From Areca catechu (Eukaryota > Streptophyta > Magnoliopsida > Arecales > Arecaceae): a DNA stretch of 64,000 bases. The stretch's first letter is position 1. Each line of letters opens with the position of its first letter. The stretch is taken from NCBI GenBank assembly GCA_021397845.1, contig CM038050.1, positions 10,668,471 to 10,732,470 on the forward strand. Direction: 5' to 3'. Below, piece after piece: positions 1 to 12,378 of the stretch. The notes below the pieces were generated by a model that worked only from the letters and a program-made list of their open reading frames with translations, was not told the origin of the DNA and did not search any database. The position numbers were made by a program, and so were the translations under genes.

Positions 1-411
1 AAAATGTTATCATGAAGCCCATCGTAAGGTTGCAAGTTATATTCATGTGATTTTCTAGATATGTAGTTGTAAATAAATAGTTACAAAAGTTATACAAAAT
101 GATTAAGGGATAATCATAACTTAGGTTTAACTGAATATGCAATTATGCTAGATGGCATCCTATCCCAATGGTAATAATGGGAACAATGTTACTAATTTAT
201 AGCATTTTTTCAAAAGTGGTTGAAAGCAATCTATTCTTTGTAAATGACTATGTACTTTTATCTAGAATTCTCAAATAAGTCTATCTTTCAAGGTATTTGT
301 TAAATTAATTTTGTATTTCTATGTTGATAAATAAAAAATTGTAATATTTTTTGTTTTCTTAAAATTTATTTTGTCATGTTATTTATTAGGCCGATTTAGT
401 AGTTTGCTTTT

Positions 412-462
<51 letters not shown>

Positions 463-3400
463 AACCCCTACAAGAGTTTGCTTTTGTTTTCTAATTATCA
501 TGAGATCCTTTGCTTAGGACCAGGAGAGAGAGAAGAAAACTTATAGCTTTTTTTTACATATAAAAAAATATTTTATTTTACTTTATTTTTTTGTTTGAAG
601 AAAGTGCTATAATGTTTACCTTTATTTTGCTTCTTTCACATCATCCTTGAATGGGTTTTTTCAAACAAAATTAGAAAAGCTCTACGCAGCATCATGCATA
701 GGCTTTGTTTAAAAGGATTTTATATTTTATTTTCTATTTATATAACTCCAAGAAATCTCTTCGAGCTTTATATTTTTATAAACAAAAAAATAAATTTTGC
801 TTATCCCTATCTCCCTACTATTTTTTTTCCAATTACTCAATCTTCTACGCAGCTTACCACCTCGTTATATAACTCATTATTTTACTATAGTAGTTACATG
901 GCATCTATTCCGGCATCTTCTCTTCCCCTATTTACATAAAAAAGAGCTCCTAGCACTCTCCTCCATCAAGGTTAAAAAAAAGAAATTTAGAGTATTTTGT
1001 ATGAAAAAAGTTTAACTATAATTGTATTTTTGTAAAAAAAGACTTTTGTATTTATGTTCCATCTGAATCTTGATATAATATTAGTTTTTTCATGGAACAA
1101 TTAATTCGGGCAAACATATCAAAATTTTATATAGTACCTAATATTTAAAACAATCATAATTTTTGCTTATCACCATATTATTATTATAATTTATTATTTA
1201 ATTAAATTTTGTTGCATAATGTGGGTTACGTACTAGTAAATCATGAAATTTGTGGTTTTCTATAATTATAATTATACTCAATTTACATCTTTGATTGTGT
1301 TACGGGAATTCATAGAAATCTTGATGATCAAAGTGAAATTTTTTATATCTAGATAAATTTCGAGTTCTCCAAATTCATAATTTTTTCTTGCCTTTTATCA
1401 TTTCTCAATTTAGATTATTCTGCCTTTAAAAATGTTTGTTAAAATATGTTATGCAACCAAAATCATGCAATCAATGATAAAATAATATTTCCATCATCTC
1501 CTTTTCTTTAAACTATTAGTAAAATAGATGTCACTCTTTGTTTGTTATGACACACATTCTAGTGGACTCGATGCTAAAGCAATCTTGATAGCAACATTGC
1601 AAATGTCATATCTATCATACGGAGAATAGTAAAAATGCACATCTAAAACTTCTTATTTGCTTAGTATTAGTACTTTTGGATTTGTCAATTGTTAATTATT
1701 TGATAGGAAAAATATCTTGAATTTGTAAAATTTATTTTAATTTCTACCCATAAGAGATTAGAATGACAGTCTTGTTATCATTCAATCTCCATTATATGAA
1801 GGTGTCCACACAAGTGAATCTAGATGCTTTGAAATAGTGAGGTAAAGGAATAGCAGGCATGATATAGTTTCATTCTTAAAAATAACTTAAAGATACCCTA
1901 GATTGAGCATATGACCTAAGCCAGTGGTTGGAAACTTGCAATGATGCCATGGTAACAGTTTGGTATCTTCACATCAAAATAAAATAAAATAAAGATAAAA
2001 AAATTATGGCATCTATAAGTTCCAAAAATCATTTAGATACATAAAAAAAACTATAGCTGCTGTACCTATTAATGAAGCTTTCAACTAGCCAAGTAAGATG
2101 AGGATGAATGTGATCCTGCAACCAGAGAGTAAGCTTCTTCCAAAGGCTACGTTGCTAATTAGTAAAAAGGTGAAGCACATGCTTTAGGGAGGCCAACCAC
2201 TTGTCGGTGACTACCTGCTTATGATTGGAGTTTGGATACTTTTGTCTATCTCAAGATCACTTCCATGATGTGGATGATGCTCATCTACCAGTCCTTCAGG
2301 ATGACTCGATGTGCACACCCATAAAAGGAGGAACCTTTTTCCCTTAGTTTTTTTTTTCGGTTGTTTTGCATGATGTTTGCAGTTGTTACAGGTAGCAAGG
2401 TTAGAGTGCTTCCCTCAACATGGAACAGGTTATTCATGCCTTATATTAAATCATCAAAAACCATATGCTGAAAGTATCCGTCCTACTTCTCCCAAAACAA
2501 ACATCACTAATGTTGATGCTAGAGAGGATTATAGCACCATCCCCTAAGCCAGAAGAGCAATGCTGTGGTTTTTCTTGGTGGTGAAGCATTGCCATGCCTT
2601 TGTAGACCTCAATTACTTAATAAAATGATAACATTATTATTTGCTGCACTATAATATTCAATGCCATGCTACTTTCCTCTACGTAGCAGTTACATAAAAC
2701 GTCCCGTTTGCAGAGTCCAAGATAGTGAGATATCAAGTCCTACCTACATTGCCCGCATATAACTGCAAACCCATTTAAATTCAACATGGCAATGAGGGCT
2801 CATATTCAAGCACCAAACGGGTCGACTCCTTTAATTATAGCTTGAGTGAACCAACAAGAGTTGGCAATGCTGGCGTTATTTTGGGCCCAAGAAGCCCACC
2901 TTGGCAGCATTCATTTTCGTCAGATCCGCAGTCACCCTACTCACAGAATTAATGACCGTAACATATTTCCTAGAGTTACCAAATCACTTCAATGGTAACA
3001 GCTATTGCATAAAATTATAGCAGCAGGTAAAGAGGCCGCAAGGGTAAAAAAAATGTAGTGTGGGATCTTACAGCATACATAACGCCTAACTTATCTGCAG
3101 CACCGAGCAGTAGGTTATAACTCAGGGCAGAGTGAGAGCAGAGAGAGAACTGAGCAATGTTTTCAATGACTGCCATTCCTTTCGCTTGGGGGCACTTCCA
3201 AGCACATTTATGGGATGGCATCAAATCTTCCCAACAATGGACGGCAGTGCCCCCTTTTTAACTCCTTTCGCTGTGAAGGACCAAGTAATCAGATACACGT
3301 CGTTTTCCAGATTAAAGCACCAGCATGTCCTGTAGAGAGGGATGGACTGCCCGAAACATTGAGCTATGATATGAAGAATGCAAATAAACCCTCTTGTAAC

Positions 3401-4881
3401 CTGTAACTTAAACTAATTTTCTCATTTCTTTTGTCAAAGCTTTCACCTTGAATTTTGGCCACAACAATATGATCAAAAGTTTGACAGACTAACAATTTCG
3501 AATTTGAATAATAAAAGAAATGAGAGCAAGTGATTATAAATGAAGACAAACGATTATGACATTCATTATATTGTGTATACAAGAAAAGTTTTTGGATGTT
3601 GAAGCTCAGCAGCATATGATCAGCATTAAAAAAATGGTTTATGAGCAGCGTGAGATTGGCATGACAAGATGGAGATATTGAGCGGCAGATGTGTAATGGT
3701 TAACATTTGAAAAGGAAGAGAGAAGTGGATCAGATGGAAATAGTCATCAGTGATAAGTGGTCCGAAGATGTTTAGAATTTTAGGACTTTGACCTGTAACA
3801 ATAAAGGACTTGTAGATAATGCCATCAATTTTAACATTATTGGTGGTACCGGGTGGTAAGGAACAGTTGTCCTAGGGCTTCAATGTAAAATCAGTACTTA
3901 CTTTCATCTTTTTTTCTTTTTCCAACCGTCCCTATACCCTGTCTGGTAAAGAAGCTCCATCTCTGTCCCTTTAACATAACTTCACAATCAAGAAATTCCC
4001 CAATCAGGCCTTCATATCATAAAACAACTCAGGGAACCAAGTAAAGCAAAGCAATAAAGATACCAGAAGTCAGGAAAGGGATATGTTTAAACTTCCCCCT
4101 GTTGATCAAATTGGTGCACTTTAATCCCACAACACTCAGATAAGCAAATCAATAACTGACTCATAAGCCGGCTAGAACCCATTCTGAATTTGCTGACATC
4201 ACCTACACAATAAATGCACGCATTATTATAGCACTCAAACAGTTAGAGTAAAGCCTAGGTGATTGCAATTAACAAATTTTCAATTCAAGCAGTTTAAAGC
4301 TAAAAAATACAGGCTCCATTATGGCATTCTGATGTAGTTCTGGGAACCCAATAGTGGACAACATTGTAAATCAGTCCATGAGGCTGTGGAGTGGGCTGAT
4401 AGTAGTAGACAATTCTAGATCTAAGAATTGGCTGTCATTGATGGAAAGCTCCCAAGCAGCTGAAAGAAAAAAAAAATAAAGAAAGACAGAAGAAAAGAAA
4501 AGCTGGCCATCTTTAGTCCTTTGACCAGTGATTTTAGTGAGAATTCAACAACATACCTTGCCAAGACAGCTACCCCATATCAACCACTTTTACACCAAGC
4601 AAACCCATTTTTGACCAAGAACCCAGTCTTACCTACCTGAAAAAATAGAACCGATCATGAAACCATTCTCAAATGACAAGCTCACCCTTACCTAAATGTC
4701 TTCTTGCTTTTCTTTTGAGAGAGTCCCATATCTTTCAGCAGAGGAGAATTAAGTAATGTTCACCTACCAGCCAATTAGAAAAATGAAAGGGACGAAAGAT
4801 TTTATGAATAAAAGAGAATTGATTACCAGAGAGTTAAAGGAAAAGAAGCCCATTTGAAAACTCATCTCTGCTGATCCAAAA
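1..4881. other. AT-rich intergenic region, no gene recognised
   Basis: No reading frame here looks like a conserved protein. Short frames near 694-1015 and 3015-3615 have low-complexity or non-conserved translations. The stretch 2000-3400 is less AT-rich than its surroundings and may be an old decayed element, but I recognise no domain or terminal repeat. The last few hundred bases before 4882 should include the promoter and 5' leader of the CHUP1-like gene. I see no convincing TATA box. Confidence 0.6.
413..459. repeat. (TA)n microsatellite
   Basis: An uninterrupted TA dinucleotide run of about 47 bases. It is a simple repeat with no other structure. Confidence 0.95.
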
Positions 4882-6921
4882 ATGCCAAGGGCGGAGGAAG
4901 ATACATCATCAGTTTCTCTCCTGAAAGACAGGCTCAATGCTTCCCTCGAGAGGAACCACTCTCTGGAGCAGGAGAATGAGCAATTGAGGCAAGAAATCCA
5001 CAATCTGAAAATCCAAATAGCTTCACTTCGAGCCCAAGATTCTGATCGTAGATCCATGCTGTGGAAGAAGCTGCAAGGATCTACCAGCAATAACAGTTTC
5101 TTGCAGGAAAAGCAAACGGTTCAGAGCAACAACACAGATGAAAGATTAACATGTGATAACTCAATTTCTAGGCCAGAGTTTTCAGGCTCACCAACAGCAA
5201 CTAGGGAAAGATTGCCAAGAGTGCCAAAGCCACCCCCAAAGCCTACTACATGTTACCTCAGACACCAAAAACAAGCAAGGAATCATGGCTACCACCGCCA
5301 CCGCCGCCTCCTCCTTTGCCTTCCAAATTGAAAGGTGGGTCGATCAAGGCAGTCCAAAGGGTTCCGGAAGTAGTGGAATTCTATCGTTCTCTAACAAGAA
5401 AAGAAGGAAAGACAGATGCGAGAACTGGCACCTTGGGGATTCCGGTGGTTACAAATGCTCGCGAGATGATTGGCGAGATTGAGAACCGATCAGCCTACCT
5501 ATTAGCTGTAAGCTTAGACATCACTATATGCTACACTTCACAAGGTGTTTAATAACTTTTTCTATAATGTGTTGGTCATCCAATATGTTCATGTTAGTCA
5601 TCTTCTTCTGTGAATTTTAGGCCTCTTTCCTAGAATATGCATAGTTTAATGTTCAATTAAGCACCTTTCCATTTATCCTAGGAATATGAATTTTGTTGCC
5701 TTTTCTTGTCTACATGATTCTTTACATCTTGTTTTAAAACTTTTTTAATTTGTTTCATGTCCAAGAACTTTGATGAACAGAAATTATCCATTTCCAACCT
5801 AAATAAGATTTTCACAGTATGAGAAGAATAAAAGCTAACCGAGGATTCAATTTACAGATCAAGTCAGATGTGGAAACCCAGGGTGACTTCATCAACTTTC
5901 TGACAAAGGAAGTCGAAAATGCAACCTACAGAGAGATCTCTGATGTAGAAGCATTTGTTAAGTGGCTAGATGAGGAACTATCCTACTTGGCAGATGAAAG
6001 AGCAGTGCTCAAGCACTTCCCCAAATGGCCTGAGAGGAAAGCAGATGCAATGAGAGAAGCAGCATTTGCATATCGAGATCTAAAGAATCTCGAGTCTGAG
6101 GTCTCCTCTTTCCGTGATGATATGAGGCAACCTATCCCTGTTGCTCTCAAACGCATGCAGGCACTGCAGGACAAGTGAGTATAAGAGTAGCATATGGGAA
6201 GCACTCTACTTTTCCAACCTACTACATACTCTCATGCTCTCTTCTTTGATGCAGATTAGAATGTAGTGTTCACAATGTTGAAAGAGTGAGAGAAAGTGCA
6301 AGCAAAAGGTACAGGGATTTCAAGATTCCTTGGGAATGGATGCTAGACTCTGGTATCATCGCGCAAGTATGCATGCCTAACATCTTTTAGTCTTTATAAA
6401 TATTAGTTAAAAATGATACCATGGCCCAAGTATGCATGTCCAAATCCATCACTTGCATCTATCATTGACAAGTGCGGTTAGAATTTCTTGTGCATCATGC
6501 AGTTTGATGTGTGGAGAAGTGGATAATGCAGGCCTTGTTTTCGAACAACAGGTCTTGTAACATTCCCTTTATACTACTTGGTTCCTTTGCAGCTAAAACT
6601 GGGCTCTATGAAGCTGGCCAAAGGATACATGAAACGAGTTGTTATAGCAATGAAATTTGAAACGGTCTTAGAAGATGATGAACTAATCATACAAGGGGTT
6701 CGATTTGCTTTTCATGTGCATCAGGTAGTCTCCCTCTGCACAACTTTTCCTTTTAATATCGTTGCTTCTCCCTACTAACTAGTAGATGCATGAGGTTCTT
6801 CCAGTTTGTTGGTGGATTCGATGAGGAGAGTAGGAATGCATTCCAAGAACTCAAGAAGCTGGCAAGCAATTGTCAGTCATCAAACTATAGTCAGCTGAAT
6901 GGTCTTTCCGAGACTACCTAA
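4882..6921 (+). CDS. CHUP1-like coiled-coil protein (short IPGA1/CHUP1 family), 5 exons, exon 1 frameshifted
   Basis: Exons inferred from GT-AG sites: 4882-5507, 5858-6174, 6255-6366, 6593-6724, 6805-6921 (TAA). The translation starts MPRAEEDTSSVSLLKDRL. It has an N-terminal coiled coil (about residues 7-60), a proline-rich stretch (PKPPPKP, then an eight-proline run) and then the conserved C-terminal domain of the CHUP1 family (EVVEFYRSL..., DVEAFVKWLDEELSYL, RYRDFKIPWEWMLDSG, FVGGFDEESRNAF). Phases agree at every junction from exon 1's 3' half onward. CHUP1 itself positions chloroplasts by binding actin at the outer envelope; shorter relatives act on the cytoskeleton. The protein would be about 434 residues, closer to the short paralogues than to CHUP1 (about 1000). 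Oddity: exon 1 is 626 nt and the frame changes once between about 5228 and 5262, so one base appears missing (or two extra). This is either a sequence error or a real lesion. No intron fits the gap. Confidence 0.85.
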
Positions 6922-7186
6922 GAACCAGCGCACATGATCATGATTGAAGTCTAGAGATTGAAAGACAGGCCAGGATATACATGCTCAGCTTCATAAATTA
7001 AAGGATTGGATCCATCGGTTGTTGCTTTTAATGCAAATTCTTTTCTCAAGGACATTCCAAATACTTGTTGGAGCCATAAAAATTATTCTAAAAATGACTT
7101 AAAAATAAAATAGTTCCATATTTAAGATGACATGCTCTTCAGCTAGAATATAACAACTCCACATTAAGTACAATTTGAGATGCTAG

Positions 7187-7530
7187 TGATGGGAATCAGA
7201 AAATTCGCACCTATCGTAAAAGGAAACTTTGTGTTTTGAAGAATCCTAACCCTAATTCTATTCTAGAAAGAGGGATTTTTAGGATTCCCTTTATTTTCCT
7301 TTATTTAGAGTTTTCATTATTTTATTATTATCTTATTAGGACTTCTTATTTTTTTAAGATTTGGTAATTTGACTTTCATTAGGTTAGGACTTATTACTTT
7401 ATTTGAAGGGCCCGACTGTATGGAGAAAGACATGCTTGATTGATTAAATTGAATTTCAGAAATATTTAATTTTTTCTTTATTTCTTTTTTAATTTTAATT
7501 TTATTTTATTTTTATTCATGTCCCGCATCA
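7187..7530 (+). repeat. 5' LTR of the 7.2-12.4 kb element
   Basis: Starts TGATGGGAATCAG and ends CCCGCATCA. It aligns over its whole length with 12071-12378, sharing for example the blocks around AAGGGCCC-ACTGTATGGAG and GATTCCCTTTATT. The very T-rich 3' portion is longer here than in the right LTR. Confidence 0.92.
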
Positions 7531-7533
7531 AAT

Positions 7534-7545
7534 TGGTATCAGAGC
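7534..7545 (+). other. Primer-binding site (initiator Met-tRNA)
   Basis: TGGTATCAGAGC begins three bases after the left LTR. It is complementary to the 3' end of plant initiator methionine tRNA, the usual primer for many plant LTR retrotransposons. Confidence 0.9.
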
Positions 7546-7679
7546 AAACTACGATCCATCATATCAATTACTGATATCCAATCATTTTCCTGTTTGGCTA
7601 CTGCAAACCACCCGATCGAGACTTTTGAACACAAAAGAAATCAAGGAAAAACTTCCAAGCCTCCCACCTGATTGAGGTC

Positions 7680-8400
7680 CTAAGGAACTGAGCCATCCCG
7701 ACGAACTCGATGTCACCGAGTAGCACCGCCGCGGCCAAAACCTCTCCTACACAACTCAAAATCTGATGTCCCCTCCTTCGGCTTCAGCACTAGCCACCGC
7801 CAGCACGACCAAGACTGGGACCTCGATCGCCGTGCCTGCAACCACCGCACCTGCAACGTCTCCTTTCCTTCTCCCTGCTTGTTAGGACTGCCATCTTCCA
7901 CCTCAAGGCCTCGGTTGTCCCCATCCATCCGGCCCTCTCCCGCATCCTCCACCCCTATCCTCTCACACGCCGAAACCAAGGACATAGAGAGCTCCGCTGG
8001 ATGAAGAAAGAGCTCCGTCGCCCCTCCCATCGCCTTTCTCGGTCAATCGCCTCGTCTGCTCCCGTCGCCGCTTTCCCGATCGCCCTTCGTTGTCACCCTT
8101 CTCCGATCCTCTCTTCCAACCTGCCGTTGGCCTTTGCTCTCACCACCTTCCTCGCTGTCTTCACCGTCTCCGTGTTGTTGGCTTGCTGTCACCATGTCAT
8201 CCATGAATGAAGAACATGGACAGGATGAAAATATCCACTGGATACTCCCCATCACCGATTGCTGGAGCCATCACCTCCATCATCACCGTCCATCTCCATC
8301 GCCAGGCCCACCTCCGCATTGTTCACAATCAAAGAGAAGCACAGGAACGGCTGAAGAGGAGCATAGGCCCTCATCTATTGCAGTTTACGGCCGTATGTAG
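7680..8400 (+). other. GC-rich leader block between primer site and gag
   Basis: This part of the element is clearly GC- and C/T-rich (TCC, CACC and CCG strings), unlike the AT-rich gag-pol remains that follow. Translations in all frames are proline/serine/arginine-rich with no recognisable domain. It may be an untranslated leader or a captured host fragment. I cannot tell which. Confidence 0.5.
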
Positions 8401-8763
8401 AAACTGGCCTATAGACCATGTAGTCTACATACTAGTCCATAAACCTGATCCACAGATCCCAAAAAAAATTAAAGTTCTTACCTTGCCTTCTGCCTGCAAG
8501 CAACTACCTGGAATTTTCAAGCCCGTCTCATAAAATGTATGGTCTCTTCATTAAAATTTAAACTTTTTAAATTAGTAGGTAACTTCTAGCATTGCTTAGA
8601 CCTTTATGTTATCTATTTTTTCATCCACATATTTTTGTTATTGTATGCACCAAACACATTGACACTACATTTGATTCTACAAATTTATTATGAGCATCAT
8701 AGCTAAATTCCTTTGTAAATATACCCTAGCCTTTAGCCTAAGATCCAACCCTTCTTTGCTACC

Positions 8764-10200
8764 ATGACTATTGGCAACCTAAAATATGCACATACCACCA
8801 TGAAAAGAAAACTTGAATCCATTAAAAATATCCAAATAACATTCCAAGAGATTTTAAATCACACATACCAGTCAGTAGACCAACTTCTTACTAAAATTAG
8901 TGAGCTTCATGATAATCAAGTTAATAACCTCGTAGACCTGGCAAATCTTATAGGTTAGCAAGTAGAACGCCAATTATCCCTAAAAGAGTCAAGATTTGAT
9001 AAACAACCACCGAAAGATGATCTTTCTAATAGTTAACCTATATATCAGTCACCTTCTCAGATCCTTAAACCTACCAGAAGTCAGAATTATGTCAGGTATA
9101 CCAGTAAGCCATTTTAATCATCTCCAATCTAGACAACAACTCATCCAATTACACACCACTTCACGAATACTTTTGAGGGTTCTCTTTATCATAGGATTCC
9201 ATGAACAAAAGTTAGAGTTGATGAGTACAAATGGGATGACTATAGGAGAGAAATAGAGCAACCAATTTTCACAGCTAGATATCTTGAACAACCTACTAGG
9301 TATGCACAAGGTCCTGGATATCTTAGAGCCCAAGGACAATAATTTAGACCATATCCACCTAGATATAAAGATTTCGAGGAACCACTAAAAGGGGTTAAGG
9401 TTGATGTCGTCTCTTATAATACTAGATTAGATCCATAGGCATTCCAAGATTGGTTGTAGGATCTAAAAGCTTATTTTGAGTAGTATCATATGTTAGATAC
9501 GTCCTGCATTCACTTTGAAAAAATGAAACTAGTAGGTTCTATCAAGTGGTTTTGACAGATAGTTTAAAGAGATTTAGAACAGTTAGGACATCCATCTATA
9601 ATCCTTTGGAAGGAGAGGAAGTTTAAACTTCACGAAAAATATATTTCTATTTACTACAAAAGTCAGTCATTGAACCAATGGTATATTCTTAGGTAAGGAA
9701 ATACTAATGTCACTGATTACATAATTCATTTTAAAGATTTACAGTTGAGATGTGATATCTCTATAGAGTCATGAAAAATGATATCCAAATTTATTAATAG
9801 TTTAAGGGCTAATTTAAAAAGAGAGATTTTTCTGTATTCACCTGACTCTATAGGAGAAGCCTATCATAAAGTCTTAGAGATTGAGAAGTTCCATAAAACC
9901 TAGCCCAAAGGAGGGGAGTTCCTTTTTTTAATGACTCTAAATAGTCTAGGTCTATCCATGTTAGTCACATAAGGAATGATGCACAACTAGTACCTTTTAT
10001 GCAAGCCCACATCCCATGGTCACTAAGACTAGAGAACTCACTCCGATGGTATCATGGTTAGCTAATTTCTCAAATATCTAATGTCACTTCTGTCATGGAA
10101 AGGATCACATAGCTACTTGTTGTCCATGCCATACTTTAGCCATGAAAATAGAATATGAGAATACTTTATCTAAAAATACACTAGAAGACTTTAACCTCTA
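8764..10200 (+). pseudogene. Decayed retrotransposon gag with CCHC zinc knuckle
   Basis: The translation is broken by several stops but continuous in homology. A short helical N-terminus (from 8764) leads into retrotransposon-gag-like segments (around 9400-9900: AFQDWL, YIIHFKDLQLRCD, EAYHKVLEIEKF). A zinc knuckle of form C-x2-C-x4-H-x4-C follows (CHFCHGKDHIATCC, 10083-10124). It would have packaged the element's RNA. Nothing suggests a host gene. Confidence 0.8.
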
Positions 10201-10329
10201 GAACAAGCTATTTTAGAGGAAGAGTAAGAGGGAGATTGTGAGGAGTTAGGTGAATATGTCAATGTCATGCGATGTATAGTCACCACTCCTGCAAACTTTG
10301 AAATATGAAAATGCACTATAATTTTCTAT

Positions 10330-11121
10330 ACCTATGCTCAATATGAAAAAAGGATCTGCAAGCTCATTATTGATGGTTGTAGTTCTATGAATGTTGTTTT
10401 TAAATCTATCGTTAATCGATTAAAGTTAAAGCCTCAACTCCATCCTCATCCTTATTGAGTTACTTGGGCCAACAAAACATCACTTCTTGTCAGTAAATGC
10501 TGTTTAGTCCTGATTTAGATGGAAACCTATGTAGTCGACATTATATGTAATGTATTATCCATGGAGGTAGCTACTGTTCCATTAGATCGATCTTGAATTT
10601 ATGATGTGGATACTCATAACTTTGGTAGAGAGAATACATATATTTTTATACATAATGAAAAGAAAATTAGATTAAATCCTGATAAATTTAGTGCATCATA
10701 GTCTTTAAAAAAAGATAAGAGTTTTTCTCAAGCTTCTAATAACAAAAACTGCCACATCTTAATTTATAAGGAATTTAATAAGCATAGTTCAGAATCTGAA
10801 ATCATATTAGCAGTGATTCCTAAGAATGTGATTAAATTAACTACAAATGTCCAAAATAACCCGTCTCCTAAAAGTGAACTATTACCAAAAGAATTTAAAG
10901 ACATGACCTCGGAAGACATATCAGATGGTCTACCTCCTATACTTGATATCCAACATGCTATTGATTTAGTTCCAGAATTTCAAGTACCCGATCTCTTACT
11001 CTGCAGAATGAATTCTAGAGAGTATGAAAAAATAGGTAGATAGTTTGCTTCATAAAGATCATATCCGACTTAGCCTTAGTCCTAGTATCGTGTCTGTCCT
11101 TCTGACACCAAATCCTTCTAT
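10330..11121 (+). pseudogene. Decayed retropepsin and start of reverse transcriptase
   Basis: The segment at about 10350-10430 reads CKLIIDGCSSMNVV, equivalent to the gypsy protease active-site region (DGGSSMNVV in intact relatives). At 10813-11043 the linker to reverse transcriptase is readable (LPPILDIQHAIDLVPEF..., then NSREYEKIGR). After HIRLSLSPSIVSVLLTP, the usual start of the RT domain, the sequence jumps straight into integrase at about 11110-11121. The RT catalytic palm and RNase H are absent. Confidence 0.8.
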
Positions 11122-11830
11122 AGTGTTTGATCGTGATATTAAATTTAAAAGTCATTTTTTGGAAGACCCTTTGAAAAATGTTTGTGATCACTTAAAATTT
11201 TCTTGAGCCCTTCATTCTTAAATAGATGGTCAAATAGAGGTTATGAATCATATCCTGGTAATTTACTTAGATTTCTGATTGGTGATAGACATGGTCTATA
11301 GGATTTATCGTTGCTTATAGCATAACTTGCTTATAATAATTTAGTGAATTGGTTTACTGACAAAAGTCCATTTGATATTATTTATGGCTTTAACCCTCGC
11401 CAATCCATTAATCTTGTTCCTATGCCTATGAATAACCATACTTCTAAATCTATCACTTTTTTTGCCAAATACATTCATGATATTCATACTAATATTAAGC
11501 AAAAGATTGTTATGAGAATTGAGAAATATAAGATCGCTGTTGATGCTCACCGTAGAAATACAGAGTTTAACGAGGGTGACTATATGATAGTTCGTATCCA
11601 TCCAAAATGTTATCCCTGACATTCATTCATAAACTTGCATGCTGGAGCCACTGGTCTATTTCACATCCTTTGTAAACTTGGACCTGATACTTATTATATA
11701 GAATTATCCTTTGATTTAAAATTTAATCTAGTTTTCATTGTTAGAAATTTGTCATTCATCGGGACACATTCGAGCCTCCTACTATGCATGCAGGTGATCC
11801 CAAGAGATGTACTCAATCTTTTTCAATGCC
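11122..11830 (+). pseudogene. Decayed integrase C-terminal half
   Basis: The sequence begins inside the integrase core (VFDRDIKFKSHF), then HS*IDGQIEVMNHILVIYL, then NLVNWFTDKSPFDIIYGFNPR and a C-terminal region (EKYKIAVDAHRRNTEFNEGDYMIVRIHP). This matches the second half of Ty3/gypsy integrases. The zinc-binding HHCC domain and the first catalytic Asp are missing because of the internal deletion. Confidence 0.85.
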
Positions 11831-12070
11831 AATTCTAGTTCTTCCTTCACTTCCGACATCTTTGTCAGATCATATTGGATGCATTATCATTGATGAAGCT
11901 GTTTTTCTTGTTGATAAAGGATTTCAAAGATTTTTTATTAAATAGCATGACCATCCAGATTCAGATGTTACTTGGATTCTTGAGGAAGAGTTATACCACG
12001 TCGATCCAAATATGTTAGAAGCCTATCTCAATTTTTTGATAGAGTCGAGTTCTTTCCACCCAGGAGAGAA

Positions 12071-12378
12071 TGATGGAAATCAGAAAATTAACACCTATTT
12101 CAAAAAAAAAAAAAAAAAACTTTGTTGAGAAATCCTAATTTTAATTCTATTCTAGGAGGGTTTATTTAGGATTCCCTTTATTTTTCTTTATTTAAAGTTT
12201 TCATTATTTTATTATTACCTTATTAGGACTTTTTATTTTATTAGCATTCAATAATTTGACTTTCATTAGATTAGGGCTTGTTATTTTATTTAAAGGGCCC
12301 AACTGTATGGAGAAAGTCAGGCTTGATTGATTGAATTGAATTTCAGAGATTTTTTTTTTTGGTTCACATCCTACGTCA
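12071..12378 (+). repeat. 3' LTR of the 7.2-12.4 kb element
   Basis: Starts TGATGGAAATCAG right after the purine tract at 12063-12070 and ends CTACGTCA. It is followed by the GCTAG target duplication. It contains an A-run of about 18 near its start that the left LTR lacks. Confidence 0.92.

Larger units (their letters stand above)
7187..12378 (+). mobile_element. Ty3/gypsy LTR retrotransposon, internally deleted, with 5-bp target duplication
   Basis: Both ends are defined. Two related LTRs (7187-7530 and 12071-12378) begin TGATGG and end in TCA. The element is flanked by the same 5-mer, GCTAG (7182-7186 and 12379-12383). A primer-binding site complementary to initiator Met-tRNA follows the left LTR, and a purine tract (GGAGAGAA) precedes the right one. 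Inside are remnants of gag, a CCHC zinc knuckle, protease, the first residues of reverse transcriptase and the second half of integrase, in Ty3/gypsy order. Many in-frame stops show it is dead. The LTRs differ by many substitutions and indels, so the insertion is old. It lies 265 bp downstream of the CHUP1-like gene. Confidence 0.93.

Noticed and set aside
8001..8533. Overlapping Ser/Pro-rich frames in the GC-rich leader of the LTR element
   Set aside because: No domain and several competing frames. Most likely untranslated leader.
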